Both the position numbers and the translations under genes were made by a program. Under the pieces are notes generated by a model that did not search any database, was not told the origin of the DNA, and was given only the letters and a program-made list of their open reading frames with translations. A stretch of 64,000 nucleotides of DNA from Roseiarcus sp963776665 (lineage in GTDB: Bacteria; Pseudomonadota; Alphaproteobacteria; Rhizobiales; Beijerinckiaceae), in contig CAVZNQ010000033.1 of NCBI GenBank assembly GCA_963776665.1, forward strand, positions 26,694 through 90,693, written 5' to 3'. This document shows positions 27,904 to 38,197 of this stretch, piece after piece. Position 1 is the first letter of the stretch, and every line of letters starts with the position of its first letter.

Positions 27904-28398
27904 TCAGCGCTTCACGCCGCACCGCTCATAGACCATCGTTCCATAGCGCGACGAGTTGTCCGGATCGACCCAAATCGTCGTGAAGGAATTCGCGTCGACA
28001 TTGGTGACGATGCGATCGTCCGCCGTGCCCGCGTCGCCGGGCGGCCCAAGGAAGGTCTGGCCGTTCGGCCCGGCTTTCAAGGACAGCTCCGACAACTCCT
28101 TCTGGTCGGCCAGGTACATCATCACGCCGCCGTTCGGCCCCTTGTTGATGATGTACGGCTTGTTGCACTGGCCCGTCGCCTCTTTGATCGTGCGGGCCCG
28201 ATCCTCATCCTTGTGGTAGGAAGCAAGTCCCCACTTGCCGACCAGTTGGTCGGCGCTGATGGCGGGGGCGACGATTGCGGGCGCTGGCGGCGGCGTTTCC
28301 CCGCAGCCGGCGACGAAAGCCGAGACGAGACCGGCCAGTGCCAGAGCGCCGACACGACGTGTGATCCCCACGGACGCCCCCCTGATTATTGCGGCCAT
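27904..28398 (-). CDS. Putative lipoprotein
   Basis: The product is 164 residues. The N-terminus has a lipobox (AFVAGC near residue 32) followed by a Pro/Ala linker. The mature part (about 48-164) includes LVGKWGLASYHKDEDR and CNKPYIINKGPNGGVMMYLA, and ends in YERCGVKR. It is probably anchored in the envelope. I do not recognise a functional domain; it resembles conserved hypothetical proteins of Hyphomicrobiales. It comes before the L,D-transpeptidase gene, so a cell-wall role is conceivable but unproven. Confidence 0.65.
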   Translation of the reverse strand: MAAIIRGASVGITRRVGALALAGLVSAFVAGCGETPPPAPAIVAPAISADQLVGKWGLASYHKDEDRARTIKEATGQCNKPYIINKGPNGGVMMYLADQKELSELSLKAGPNGQTFLGPPGDAGTADDRIVTNVDANSFTTIWVDPDNSSRYGTMVYERCGVKR

Positions 28399-28669
28399 TC
28401 AAAAGCATCCCAGCCGGCGCATGCCGAAGCATGTGACTTTTCGTTGTCGGCGCCTTGGCTAGCAAACCGGACGCGCCGGGTCAATCGAGCCTCGGGTCGT
28501 GCAACGCTGGGGCCGCCGCTCGCCTTTGGGCTTGAATTGGCGGTCTGCTTCGGACAAAAGGCCTTGAACGCCGACCGTCCTCGTTGTCGGACGTCAATCG
28601 GGGGCGAGGCGATCCAATGTGCCTGGGCTGTGACGCGGCGCGCATATTGTCCCGCGCGTCTGCTCTGCA

Positions 28670-30221
28670 ATGCGGCGCGGCGATCTGATGCGCCTCCCCT
28701 TGTTCCCGAAGCTTTGGGGGTTCCGTTCATTGGGGCGCGGCGCCTCCGTCAGTCCGCTCCGGGATGAAAACAATCTTCCCGGCGCTGAGGACTGGGCGCT
28801 GACCAGGCCGGCGCTCGGACGCGAGATCGAGGGCTATGCCTCCGCTTGCAGCGTGTCCCGCGGTCACGCGCTGGAGCTTTACGTCAATACGGCGGCGCCG
28901 TCCTACACCATCGAGATTTTTCGAATGGGCTGGTACGGCGGCCGCGGCGCCCGCCGCATTCACGGCCCCGTCACCGCGAAAGGTTTGCGCCAGCCGATCC
29001 CGAGTCCGGACCCCGAGACCGGGCTCGTCGATTGCGATTGGCAATCCCCGGCCGAGTTTGTTGTCGGGGCCGACTGGCGTTCCGGCGTCTATCTCGCCAA
29101 GCTCGAGGAAAGCGTCGGACGTCGCCAGTCGTATGTCATTTTCGTCGTCAGGGACGACAACGACAATGCCGATGTCGTATTCGAACTTCCGGTCAACACG
29201 TATCAGGCCTACAATTTCTGGGGCGGCAGGCAGGCGTACTGCGTGGGGCAGCGGCGACGGAATCCCGTGGGGTTCTACCTCCGGCCAGGCGGCGGTCAAG
29301 GTGTCCTTCAATCGGCCTTATGCCGCGAGCACCAATCCAGCCGCCTCGTTCGGGATGGGGGCAGGCGAGTTTCTGTGCAACGTGCAGCCAGTGAGTACCG
29401 GGTATCCAATCTCGAGCGCTGGATGGGACTACAATCTCGTTCGTTGGCTCGAGCGGGAAGGCTACTACGTAACTTATGTCACTAACGTCGACACTCAGAA
29501 CGCTCCGGAATTGTTCGCTCGGCGCCGTGTTTTTATCACCGGGGCGCATGACGAATATTGGTCCTGGCAGGGCCGCGCCAATCTCGAACAGGCTTTGGCC
29601 CAGGGCACGAATCTGTTTTTCTCAGGCGCCAACGCCGTGTATTGGCAAGTGAGGGCGGAACCAGACCGACGCGGACGCGCCGACCGTCATTTGGCGATCT
29701 ATAAGGAGAAGGCTCGCGAGTTGGACCCGGTCCTTCTCGACAAAGACCCTTCCAACGACCACTTGGCGACAACTCAGTGGCGGCTGCCGCCCGTTTCCCG
29801 CCCTGAGGACAAGCTGATCGGGGTTTGTTATCTGATGGACCCCGTCGACGGCGACATCATTGTTTCCGACGCCAGTCACTGGGCGTTTGCGAATACAGGC
29901 CTTGTGAACGGCTCCGCGCTGGCGGGACTGCTCGGTTACGAAGTCGACGGCCTGTTGCGAAACGCGCCAAACGGCCTGAGAGTCCTCGCGGCCTCTCCGG
30001 CGAAGAACCTCAAGGAGCCGAGCCGGACTGTTGTCTCGAACATGACGGCCTATGTCGCGCCATCGGGAGCCGAAGTCTTCGCGACGGGAAGCATTCAGTG
30101 GAGTTGGGGACTCGACGACTTCAATGCGCCGCGCCTTCGCACGTCACGCCTAAGTCCCGCGGCGGCCCAAATCACGCGCAACGTCCTTGAGCGATTTGGG
30201 GCGAAGCGGCATTCGCCCTAG
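28670..30221 (+). CDS. N,N-dimethylformamidase beta subunit-like protein, frameshifted
   Basis: Two frames form one protein of about 517 residues. Part 1 has YTIEIFRMGWYGGRGAR and VFELPVNTYQAYNFWGG. Part 2 has VSFNRPYAAS, WDYNLVRWLEREGYYVTY and ITGAHDEYWSW, all typical of the large-subunit domain of N,N-dimethylformamidase. Removing one G from the run at 29245-29248 joins the two as AYCVGSGDGIPWGS. No small-subunit gene is present, so amide hydrolysis is not assured. The start may be 28670 or ATG 28688. Confidence 0.7.
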
Positions 30222-30236
30222 CTCCCGGAAGCGAAC

Positions 30237-33200
30237 TCAGACGAGGTCCGCGAGCCTGCCGCGCGCGGCTGAGCGAACCAGCCGTTTCTCGGCCTCCCAT
30301 TGGTCGGCGGTCTCAAGGTCGGTGAGAAACTGCGCCTTGCCGCCGGTGAGCGCCGCGACCGGCAGGCCGTCCCGGTAGACGACGCGATTGGCGGTCAGCG
30401 CCGAGAGCCTTTGCCCGGGCGTCAGAATGCCGATCAGGTTGAGCGGATCGGCGCCCGACAGCGAGACCCACTCGTCCGGAGGACGGGCGCCGGCGAATCT
30501 CGCGCAATGCGCCGACTGCCTCCGGCAGCGCGAACTGCTCGCCGGAGAAACCGGCGACGAAGCGGCCGCCCCGAATTTCCCCTCTGGCCTCGAGCCGGCG
30601 GTACACCCTGAGCAGGTCGCGCCACGGCGGCAGCCATCCCGGCTCCTGCGCGAGCAGGCGCCAAAAGACGACGCCGTAGCGTCTGAGCAGCGCCCGCGCC
30701 GCGTACTCGACCGCCTCGGCGCGCGACACGTCGGCGCCGGCGCTCTCACGCGCCCGGCCGATCGCCGACCAGCGGCCGCCGCTCTCGATGTCGAAGGCGA
30801 GCACGCGACCGCGCCGTTTCGCGCCGGCCGGCGGCTTGCGCTGTCCGGACGGCACGAGCAGGGCGCGAAGGCCCCCGAAACTGTCGGAAGACGCTGCCCC
30901 GAGCGCGACAAGCTCGCCGAGCGCCTCCTCGAGCTCATGGCGCAGCAGGCGGACGGAATCCGCCAGTTCGTCGAAGAACATCGCGCCCCGCGTCCTGAGG
31001 CGGTCGAGCACGGCCTCCGCGCGTCCGCTCAGCGACGCCGCGCCGCTTGGCGGCGCGAGCGCCATCCATAACGGCGCCCGGCGACGCTCGATGAGTGCGA
31101 TCGGAGTCGCGCCGACCGGCGTCGCATGGCGCGCGCGGCCATTCGCCAGCGCGGGCGGCGTCAATCGGGCCCACGCCGTGCGCCCGGCCAGGCACTGGGC
31201 GTCGAGCCACGAAGCCTGGTAGCCTTTGAGCCGCGCCGGCAGGATTTCGGTCTCCCAGGCCTTGGCCGGCGCCTCGAAACCTTCGAGCGCGCTCAAGGCC
31301 GCGGGCAGCGAATCGGGCCCCTCGAGCCGCGTCTCTTCCGACACATGCTGCCAAGCGAACAGGAAGCGCAGGAAGTCGCGCGCGGCCACCGGATCGATTT
31401 CCGACCGCAGACGCCGGACGGTCATGTGGTGGATGCGCGCCAGCAGGCGGCGGTCGCACCATTGCTCGTCATTGACGCCGGGAAGGAAGCGGCCTTTGAT
31501 AATCGCGCCATCGCTTTCCAGCGCGGCGAGCGCGGCCGCCGCCGCCCCGGGCTCGAGTCCGAGCGGCGCCGTCAACGTCGTCGGCGTGACTGGCCCGAGC
31601 CCCTCGAGCCTGCCGCGGAGGATCTCGATCAGCGCCTCGTCGCGCGAGAACCTCGTTGCGGCCCGGTCTGCGGGCGCCGCGATCTCCGGCTCGAGCCGCG
31701 CCTCCGGGTAGAGCGCCTCGAACTGGTTCAGCCGCTCGGCCGGGATCCAGAGCCTCGCTCGGGGCGCTATCAACAGCGCGATCCGCTTCTCCCGCGCCAA
31801 AGCGTCGAGCCATTCCGCGCCAGGCGGGCGCGGCGCGAGCCTCGGCCTCGGTCAGCGAGCCCAGCCAGAGCAGGGCGTCGTGCAACTCTTCGGAATTGAT
31901 CGGATCGGGCCACGCTTCGGCTTGGACCTTGGCGATCGCCTCGGGATCGAGCCGGCCGAGATCGGAGGCGCTCTCCGGATCCCGCCAGCGCCGCGCCATC
32001 ACCGCCTGGGTCCGCCGCTCCTCCAACGGCGCGTCGTCGAGGAAGGCGTAGGGCTTGGCGTTCAGCGCCTCGAGAGCGAGCGGCGAGGGCTCGGTCAGAT
32101 CGCACGGAACGACGCGAATGTCGCCGGCTTCAAGGCGCGCGAGCAGCCGCTCGAGACCGTCGATGTCCATGGCCTCGTGGAGGCAGTCGCTGATCGCCTG
32201 ATTGGTGAGGGGATGGTCGGGGACCTCCCGCTCGCCGACCAGATTCTCAGCGCAGGCGATCTGATCGGGGAAGACCGCGGCGACGAGATCCTCCGCCTGC
32301 ATCCGCAGGAATTGCGGCGGCACTTTCTTGCCGGCGCGAAATCGCGGCAGCGCCAGCGAAACGCCCGCGACCCACCGCCATCGGGTCGTGAACATCGGCG
32401 CGTCGAGCATCGCCTGGACCAGCACGGCGCGCACGCTGTTCGAATGGAGATAGCGGGCGACGTCGCCGAGCTCGAAGCTGTGGGCGGTGGTCAGCGACAG
32501 CACGATATTGTCTTCCGTCGCCGCCGCCTGGAGCTCGAAATTGAATTTGCGGCAGAAGCGCTTGCGCAGCGCGAGCCCCCAGGCGCGATTGATCCGGCTG
32601 CCGAAGGGGCTGTGGATAACGAGCTGCATGCCGCCCGCTTCGTCGAAGAAGCGTTCGAACACGATCGCGTCCTGCGTCGGCAGTAGGCCGAGGGCTGTGG
32701 CGGCGGCCGCGAGATAATCGACCAGCTGAAGCGACGCTTCTTCGCCGAGGCCGATCTCGTCGAGGAGCCAGCGCCTGGCCGAGGCGCCGGAGCGGTCGGC
32801 GCTCAGACGCGCCGCCAGTTCCGCGCGCAGGCGCGAGACGGCGGTCGAAAGCTCATCCGTCCGTCCCGGCGCCTCGCCGAGCCAGAACGGGATGGTCGGC
32901 GGCAACCCCTTGGCGTCCTCGACCCGGACCGTCCCGCGCTCGACCCGCTGAATGCGATACGAGACGTTGCCGAGCTGAAAGATGTCGCCCGCCATGCTCT
33001 CAACCGCGAAATCCTCGTTGACCGTGCCGATGGTGACGTTTTCCGGCTCGAGCAGCACCTGATAGTCCGCGTTGTCGGGGATCGTCCCGCCCGACGTCAG
33101 CGCGGTCGTGCGCGCGCCGCGCCGCCCGCGCAGGATGCGATTGACCGCATCGCGGTGGATGAGCGACCCGCGGCGGCCCCGGCGGGTGGAGAAGCCCTCG

Positions 33201-34678
33201 GCCAGCATCCGGACGACAGCGTCGAAGTCGTCGCGAGACAAAGAGCGAAAGGGCCAGCCGCGCCGCAGCAGGTCGAAGAGCGAATCTTCCTGCCAGTCCT
33301 GCGCGGCGACCTCGGCGACGATCTGCTGGGCGAGCACGTCGAGCGGCTTCTCGGGAATCGCGAGCCGATCGAGTTCGCCGCGGCGAACGCCGTCGAGGAG
33401 CGCGGCGCACTCAACGAGATCGTCGCGCGAGAGCGGAAACAGGCGCCCTTTCGGCGTGCCTCCGATCGCGTGACCCGAACGGCCGACCCGCTGCAAGAAG
33501 GTGGCGATCGAGCGCGGCGAGCCAAGCTGGCAAACAAGATCGACCTCGCCGATGTCGATCCCGAGCTCGAGCGAGGCGGTCGCCACCAGCGCTTTCAGCT
33601 CGCCCCCTTTCAGCCTCTGCTCGGCCGAGAGTCTCAGCTCCTTGGCCATGCTGCCGTGATGGGCGGTGACCGCGCGCTCGCCGAGACGCTCCGTGAGCTC
33701 GTGGGCGACCCGTTCGGCCATCCGACGGGTGTTGACGAACACCAGCGTCGTCCGGTGATCTTCGATCAGCTCGGCGAGGCGGGCGTAAACTTGGGTCCAA
33801 ACCTCGTTCGACATCACCGATTCGAGAGGGGAACCCGGCATCTCCACGGTCAGGTCGCGCCGGCGCTGATGCCCGGAGTCGATGATCGCGACCTTGGCTG
33901 CGGGCCTGCCGTCCGCGGCGGCGCCGGCGAGGAAATGGGCGACGGTCTCGATCGGATTCTGGGTCGCCGAAAGGCCGATGCGCTGCAGGCGGTCGCCGCA
34001 CAGCGCCGCCAGTCGCTCGAGCGAGAGCGTGAGATGGGCGCCGCGCTTGTTCGGCGCGACGGCGTGGATTTCGTCGACGATGACCGAGCGGGCGCTCGCC
34101 AGCATGGCGCGCCCGGATTCCGAGCCTAGCAGGACGTAGAGCGACTCCGGCGTCGTCACGAGGATATGCGGCGGGCGCCGGCGCATTTTGTCGCGCTCGG
34201 ACGCCGGGGTGTCGCCGGTGCGCACCCAGGTGCGGATCTCGACGTCGGGCAGCCCGGCGCGGGCAAGCCGCTCGCGGATGCCGGCCAGCGGCGCCTCGAG
34301 ATTGCGGTGGATGTCGTTCGACAGCGCCTTGAGCGGCGAGACATAGACGACCTGGGTCGCGGCGGTCAGGCCGCCTTCGAGGCCTTGCCGCACGAGGTCG
34401 TCGATTGCCGCCAGAAAGGCCGCAAGCGTCTTGCCCGATCCGGTCGGGGCGGCGATGAGGGTGTGGCGGCCAGCCTTGATCGCGGGCCACGCCTCGGCCT
34501 GGGCCGGCGTCGGCGCGGCGAAGCTGTCGGCGAACCAGCCCGCGACCGCCGGGTGGAATAGGGTCTGAAAGGTCGCCGGCGACGGCGCGGGCGCAGAATC
34601 GGCGCCGGCGCTGATTGGCGCGGCCAGGGCTGCTGCAAGTTCAGAGTCGCGCTCCACGCAGTCTCGCTCCTCGATCAC
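30237..34678 (-). CDS. lhr: Lhr-like ATP-dependent helicase, frameshifted twice
   Basis: Three frames add up to one protein of about 1480 residues, the usual Lhr size. The N-terminus holds the helicase core: Walker A APTGSGKTLAAFLA near residue 77, VDEIHA near 190, LSATQNP near 225 and VGRSGHA near 400. The winged-helix and Lhr C-terminal regions follow. Removing one base near 31815 gives WREWLDALAREKRIALL; removing one near 30479 restores PDEWVSLSGADPLNLIG. Lhr proteins are 3'-5' helicases in DNA repair. The same-length homologue pattern suggests sequence errors rather than decay. Confidence 0.82.
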
Positions 34679-34822
34679 CGCATCGGGTGAAATTAGGGAT
34701 CGCCACTATATGGCGCCGGATTGTCTTTTGCGCACCCCGGCCGAGGGGAGCCGTGGCGCCGATTGACGGCGTCAGCTTGCTATGATCGGCTGCCGAGACC
34801 GGAAAACCGGCCTTGGGGGGCC

Positions 34823-35029
34823 ATGATGAGACGGGATTATCGCGACAAAGGTCTGACGGCTGTCCTTTCATTTTTTACGTGTTGTGGTTTTCAGTCGGCG
34901 TCCAGAGCGGACCTTCCACCTGCGACGATAGTCACCAACGGCGAGGTGCAAATCAACTACGATGGCGGGGGTCATTTCCGGCGCAAGGCGCCGCCGCTCC
35001 GCCTATCGGGCGGCGCCGGCGCGCGCTGA
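34823..35029 (+). pseudogene. Truncated small exported protein
   Basis: The open frame of 68 residues has a signal-like N-terminus (TAVLSFFTCCGFQSASRA), then PATIVTNGEVQINYDGGGH. The rest is basic and overlaps the convergent tusA end by 27 bases, so the native C-terminus seems lost. It resembles the start of small alphaproteobacterial secreted proteins in which a YDGGG segment precedes a Cys-containing domain; this is from memory and uncertain. There is a G-rich ribosome site (GGGGGG) just upstream. Confidence 0.4.
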
Positions 35030-35248
35030 CTTTTCTATGAGGAACACTGTCCCGCCCTCCTCGCGCTCGACGCCATGCAGGCGGTCCCCGGTCGTAGCGA
35101 CGAGATGGGGAATGTCGATCGCCGCGAGGGGATCCGAGCAGCGCACCTCGATCCGGTCGCCGGGCGCGAGCGATTTCAACGCCTTACGCGTCCTCAGGGC
35201 AGGCAGCGGACAGTTGAGGCCGGTGAGGTCGAGCCGGATGAGTGGCAT
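35003..35248 (-). CDS. TusA-family sulfur carrier protein
   Basis: The product is 81 residues, the normal length. The defining LTGLNCPLPALRTRKAL motif with the active Cys lies at residues 8-24, followed by GDRIEVRCSDPLAAIDIPH. TusA proteins pass persulfide sulfur to tRNA thiolation or molybdenum cofactor enzymes. It is divergent from mobA (67-base gap), which fits a link to molybdoenzyme maturation, as in the role of TusA-like proteins in formate dehydrogenase sulfuration. Confidence 0.87.
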   Translation of the reverse strand: MPLIRLDLTGLNCPLPALRTRKALKSLAPGDRIEVRCSDPLAAIDIPHLVATTGDRLHGVEREEGGTVFLIEKSARAGAAR

Positions 35249-35314
35249 GGCCGACCATGGGCCGGCGCTTCGTCGGCCGTCAACCGCCGCGCGGCCGATG
35301 TTGCGCTCGCCCTC

Positions 35315-36010
35315 ATGTCCGCCCTAGAGCGGCCGCCCGGCGTCGTGCTCGCCGGCGGCCTCGCGCGCCGGATGGGCGGCGGCGATAAGCCCCTGCGCGA
35401 AATCGGCGGCCGCACTATCCTCGCCCGCGTCGTCGCCCGGCTCGAACCGCAATGCGAAGGCCTGGCGATCAACGCCAACGGCGATCCGACCCGCTTCGCA
35501 TCGTTCGGGCTGCCCGTCATCGCCGATGGCGTGAAGGGCCAACCGGGACCGCTCGCAGGAATCCTCGCCGGGCTCGATTGGACGGCGGCCAACCGGCCGA
35601 AGGCGGCGTGGGTTCTCAGCGTTCCCGGCGACTGTCCTTTTCTGCCCCGCGATCTCGTCGCGCGCCTCGGACTAGCTTTGGTCGCAGAGAACGCCGAGCT
35701 CGCCGTCGCGGCTTCTGAGGGGCGATCGCATTCGGTCATCGGGCTGTGGAGCGTCGCCTTGCGCGATGCGCTGCGCAGGGCCCTCGTCGTCGAAGGCCTC
35801 CGCAAGGTCGACCAGTGGACCGCGCGCTACCGGCGTGCGACCGTCGCGTGGCCGGCCGAACCGTTCGATCCGTTCTTCAACGCCAACACGCTCGACGATC
35901 TCGCCGAGGCGGAACGGCTTGCGGCAATCGACGACCGGCATGAACTGCCGTTTGCGCGCTGCAGTCTCTCGCGCCGACCCGCGCGGCAGCCGGAATCACT
36001 TCCGCCCTGA
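35315..36010 (+). CDS. mobA: Molybdenum cofactor guanylyltransferase
   Basis: The product is 231 residues. The nucleotide-binding signature GVVLAGGLARRMGGGDKPL lies at about 9-27, and SVPGDCPFLPRDL near 110 is the metal-binding block; NANTLDDLAEAE follows near the C-terminus. MobA attaches GMP to molybdopterin to make MGD for DMSO reductase-type enzymes. The start ATG 35315 is the first Met before the signature. The gene diverges from a TusA-family gene. Its 3' end overlaps a possible antisense coiled-coil gene. Confidence 0.88.
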   Translation: MSALERPPGVVLAGGLARRMGGGDKPLREIGGRTILARVVARLEPQCEGLAINANGDPTRFASFGLPVIADGVKGQPGPLAGILAGLDWTAANRPKAAWVLSVPGDCPFLPRDLVARLGLALVAENAELAVAASEGRSHSVIGLWSVALRDALRRALVVEGLRKVDQWTARYRRATVAWPAEPFDPFFNANTLDDLAEAERLAAIDDRHELPFARCSLSRRPARQPESLPP

Positions 36011-36383
36011 TCGCGACGGGTTCAACCTTTTGAAAAATCTGACGGTCCGCACCGCCAGCGTCTTCTGCAAGCTCCGCAATTGCTTCCTGCGCTTCGCGCA
36101 GTTGATCTTCCGCCTCGAGTTTCTCTCTCTCGATTGTTCGCAATCGATCTTCCATGTCCTTTTTCTGCCGTTCCGCCTCGCGGAGCCGGGCTTCGGCGTC
36201 GAGCCGCTGGCGTTCCCCGTCCTCGACAAACGCGGCAAAGGCGTCTTGAATCTCGAGAAGCTGACGCTCCATTTCGGATCTGAAACCTCGCCCGGCCGGC
36301 GGAACGTTCGACTCCGAGGTTCGGACGTCTTTGCGATGCGGGGGCATTGGGAGGCAGTCTTGATCTGTTCGAACTTCTTGCAT
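35877..36383 (-). CDS. Hypothetical coiled-coil protein
   Basis: The open frame is 168 residues. Residues about 37-110 make a regular charged coiled coil (MERQLLEIQDAFAAFVED, then LREAERQKKDMEDRLRTIE). Its last 45 residues are antisense to mobA and look unnatural, so the true stop may be earlier and lost by a frameshift. No start has a good ribosome site; ATG 36347 or 36273 are alternatives. I do not recognise a family. The coding reading is plausible mainly because of the heptad pattern. Confidence 0.4.
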   Translation of the reverse strand: MQEVRTDQDCLPMPPHRKDVRTSESNVPPAGRGFRSEMERQLLEIQDAFAAFVEDGERQRLDAEARLREAERQKKDMEDRLRTIEREKLEAEDQLREAQEAIAELAEDAGGADRQIFQKVEPVAIRAEVIPAAARVGARDCSAQTAVHAGRRLPQAVPPRRDRRACWR

Positions 36384-36457
36384 CTAAAGCGCGGGTTCGA
36401 ATGCGACAAGCTCCGGCGTGCGCCCGCTGGGGCTGGCGAATGGCCCAACGATCGAGA

Positions 36458-37921
36458 TCATATCGCGCCAGCGTTCGCGCGCGCGATGATCGAAGTTGTG
36501 CTGTGCCCCTTTTCGAGCGGAACCAAAATGACCTTTCCTCCGTAAGCGCGAACCAGATCCGCCCCGACAACAGTTGCAAGCGTGTAGTCCGCGCCCTTGA
36601 TGAGGTAGTCGGGCCTGAGCAAGCCGATCAGCCGCAACGGCGTGTCCTCGTCGAACAGCGTCACAAGGTCGACGCTGTCGATCGCCGCCATCACGACGGA
36701 TCGCGCGTGCTCGTTCTGCACCGGCCTCGTTTCGCCCTTAAGCCGTCGAACCGAGGCGTCGGTGTTGAGCGCGACCACGAGGCGGTCGCATGCGGCGCGC
36801 GACCGCTTCAGAAGTTCGATGTGCCCGGGGTGCAGCAGATCGAAACACCCGTTCGTCAACCCTACTTTCAGCCCTTTGGCCTGCCAATCGGCGACAATCG
36901 CAGCGGCCGCGCCGTTGTTGGCGATTTTCGGATCATTTCCAGTCTTGGCGCCGCCGAGAGCGGCCGAGAGCTCGTCTGCGCGCACCACCGCGGTGCCGCG
37001 CTTGCTGACCGCGATCCCGGCCGCCGCGTTGCCGATCCGAGCGGCGGTCGTCACTGAGGCGCCGCAAGCGAGCGCCAACGCAAGCGCGGCCACAACGGTG
37101 TCGCCTGCGCCGGAAACATCAAAGACCTGCGATGCGACCGCCGGCACGTGGGTCACCGCGCCCTCGATCTCGGCGGGATCGAAGATCGTCATCCCGTCCG
37201 CGCCGCGGGTCAAAACGACAGCTTCGACTTTGGCGCGATCCCGGAAGGCCCTGACGGCCGTTTCTGCGCGGTCGTCGTCCGCGCACTGGACTCCGACGAT
37301 CATCGCAGCTTCGGCGGCGTTGGGCGTCAAAACCGTGGCGCCCTCGTAGCGTGAAACCTCGGGCGATTTCGGATCGACCACGACCGGAATGCGTCGCGCC
37401 TTGGCGATGGCCACGACCCGTTGAATGAGCGCGGGGACAAGGACGCCTTTGGCGTAGTCCGAGAGGACTATGGCGGAGACGGTGTCGCCGGCGCCGACAA
37501 GCCAGTCGCAGATCGTCTCGATCGTTTGAGCGTCCGGGTTAAACCGCCGCTCGATGTCGAGGCGCATGATCTGCTGCCCGCCGGACACGTAACGCACTTT
37601 CGTTGTCGTCGGATGATGAGCCTCACGGACGAATCGGCCCTCTATCCGATCCTCCGCGACAAGCGGACCCGCAACGAGATCGCCCGCCTCGTCGTCGCCG
37701 AGCGCTCCGACCAATAGGACTTCGCCGCCGAGCGCAACAATATTGCGCGCCACGTTTGCCGCCCCGCCGAGCATAACTTTCTCGGATTGATGATGGAGCA
37801 CAGGAATTGGCGCTTCAGGCGAAATGCGCTCGACATGGCCATACACAAACTTGTCGAGCATTACGTCGCCAAGAACAAAGACCTTCACTCCCTGCCACTT
37901 GGCGATCCAGGACGAATTCAT
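36458..37921 (-). CDS. hldE: Bifunctional heptose-7-phosphate kinase / heptose-1-phosphate adenylyltransferase
   Basis: The product is about 487 residues. The N-terminal PfkB-type kinase (HldE1) shows VLGDVMLDKFVYG near 14, LGGAANVARNIVALGG near 50 and the GAGDT motif near 265. The C-terminal nucleotidyltransferase (HldE2) has TNGCFDLLHPGHIELL near 355 with its HPGH site. It makes ADP-D-glycero-heptose for LPS inner core. ATG 37921 fits family starts; an upstream start at 37984 is possible. The epimerase hldD lies 8.5 kb away; gmhA and gmhB are not in the window. Confidence 0.9.
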   Translation of the reverse strand: MNSSWIAKWQGVKVFVLGDVMLDKFVYGHVERISPEAPIPVLHHQSEKVMLGGAANVARNIVALGGEVLLVGALGDDEAGDLVAGPLVAEDRIEGRFVREAHHPTTTKVRYVSGGQQIMRLDIERRFNPDAQTIETICDWLVGAGDTVSAIVLSDYAKGVLVPALIQRVVAIAKARRIPVVVDPKSPEVSRYEGATVLTPNAAEAAMIVGVQCADDDRAETAVRAFRDRAKVEAVVLTRGADGMTIFDPAEIEGAVTHVPAVASQVFDVSGAGDTVVAALALALACGASVTTAARIGNAAAGIAVSKRGTAVVRADELSAALGGAKTGNDPKIANNGAAAAIVADWQAKGLKVGLTNGCFDLLHPGHIELLKRSRAACDRLVVALNTDASVRRLKGETRPVQNEHARSVVMAAIDSVDLVTLFDEDTPLRLIGLLRPDYLIKGADYTLATVVGADLVRAYGGKVILVPLEKGHSTTSIIARANAGAI

Positions 37922-38197
37922 TAATGGGATCTCGAAAGAACAGCGGAGCTCATTCGCGCTCGGCGCCGCGCGGAAGATAATCATATCGAGTCAGCCGACA
38001 CAAGGCGTCCGGGCGCACCGCGGTTTGACGGAACCCGCCGCGCAAACCGGAAGCGATCCCACGCGAAGTCGCCTATCCGGCTCGGTGGCCAAATAGCGCC
38101 AAAAATGCGAGGCCGCGTTCCGCGCCGATTCCGTCCCTACCCCGTGATGTTCCAGCCGCCCCGCCGCCGCCGACACGACGGGCAAGCGCGGATTGGA

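Noticed and set aside
36375..36410. GGGTTCGAATGC as the T-loop of a tRNA
   Set aside because: No acceptor, D or anticodon stem can be built around it.
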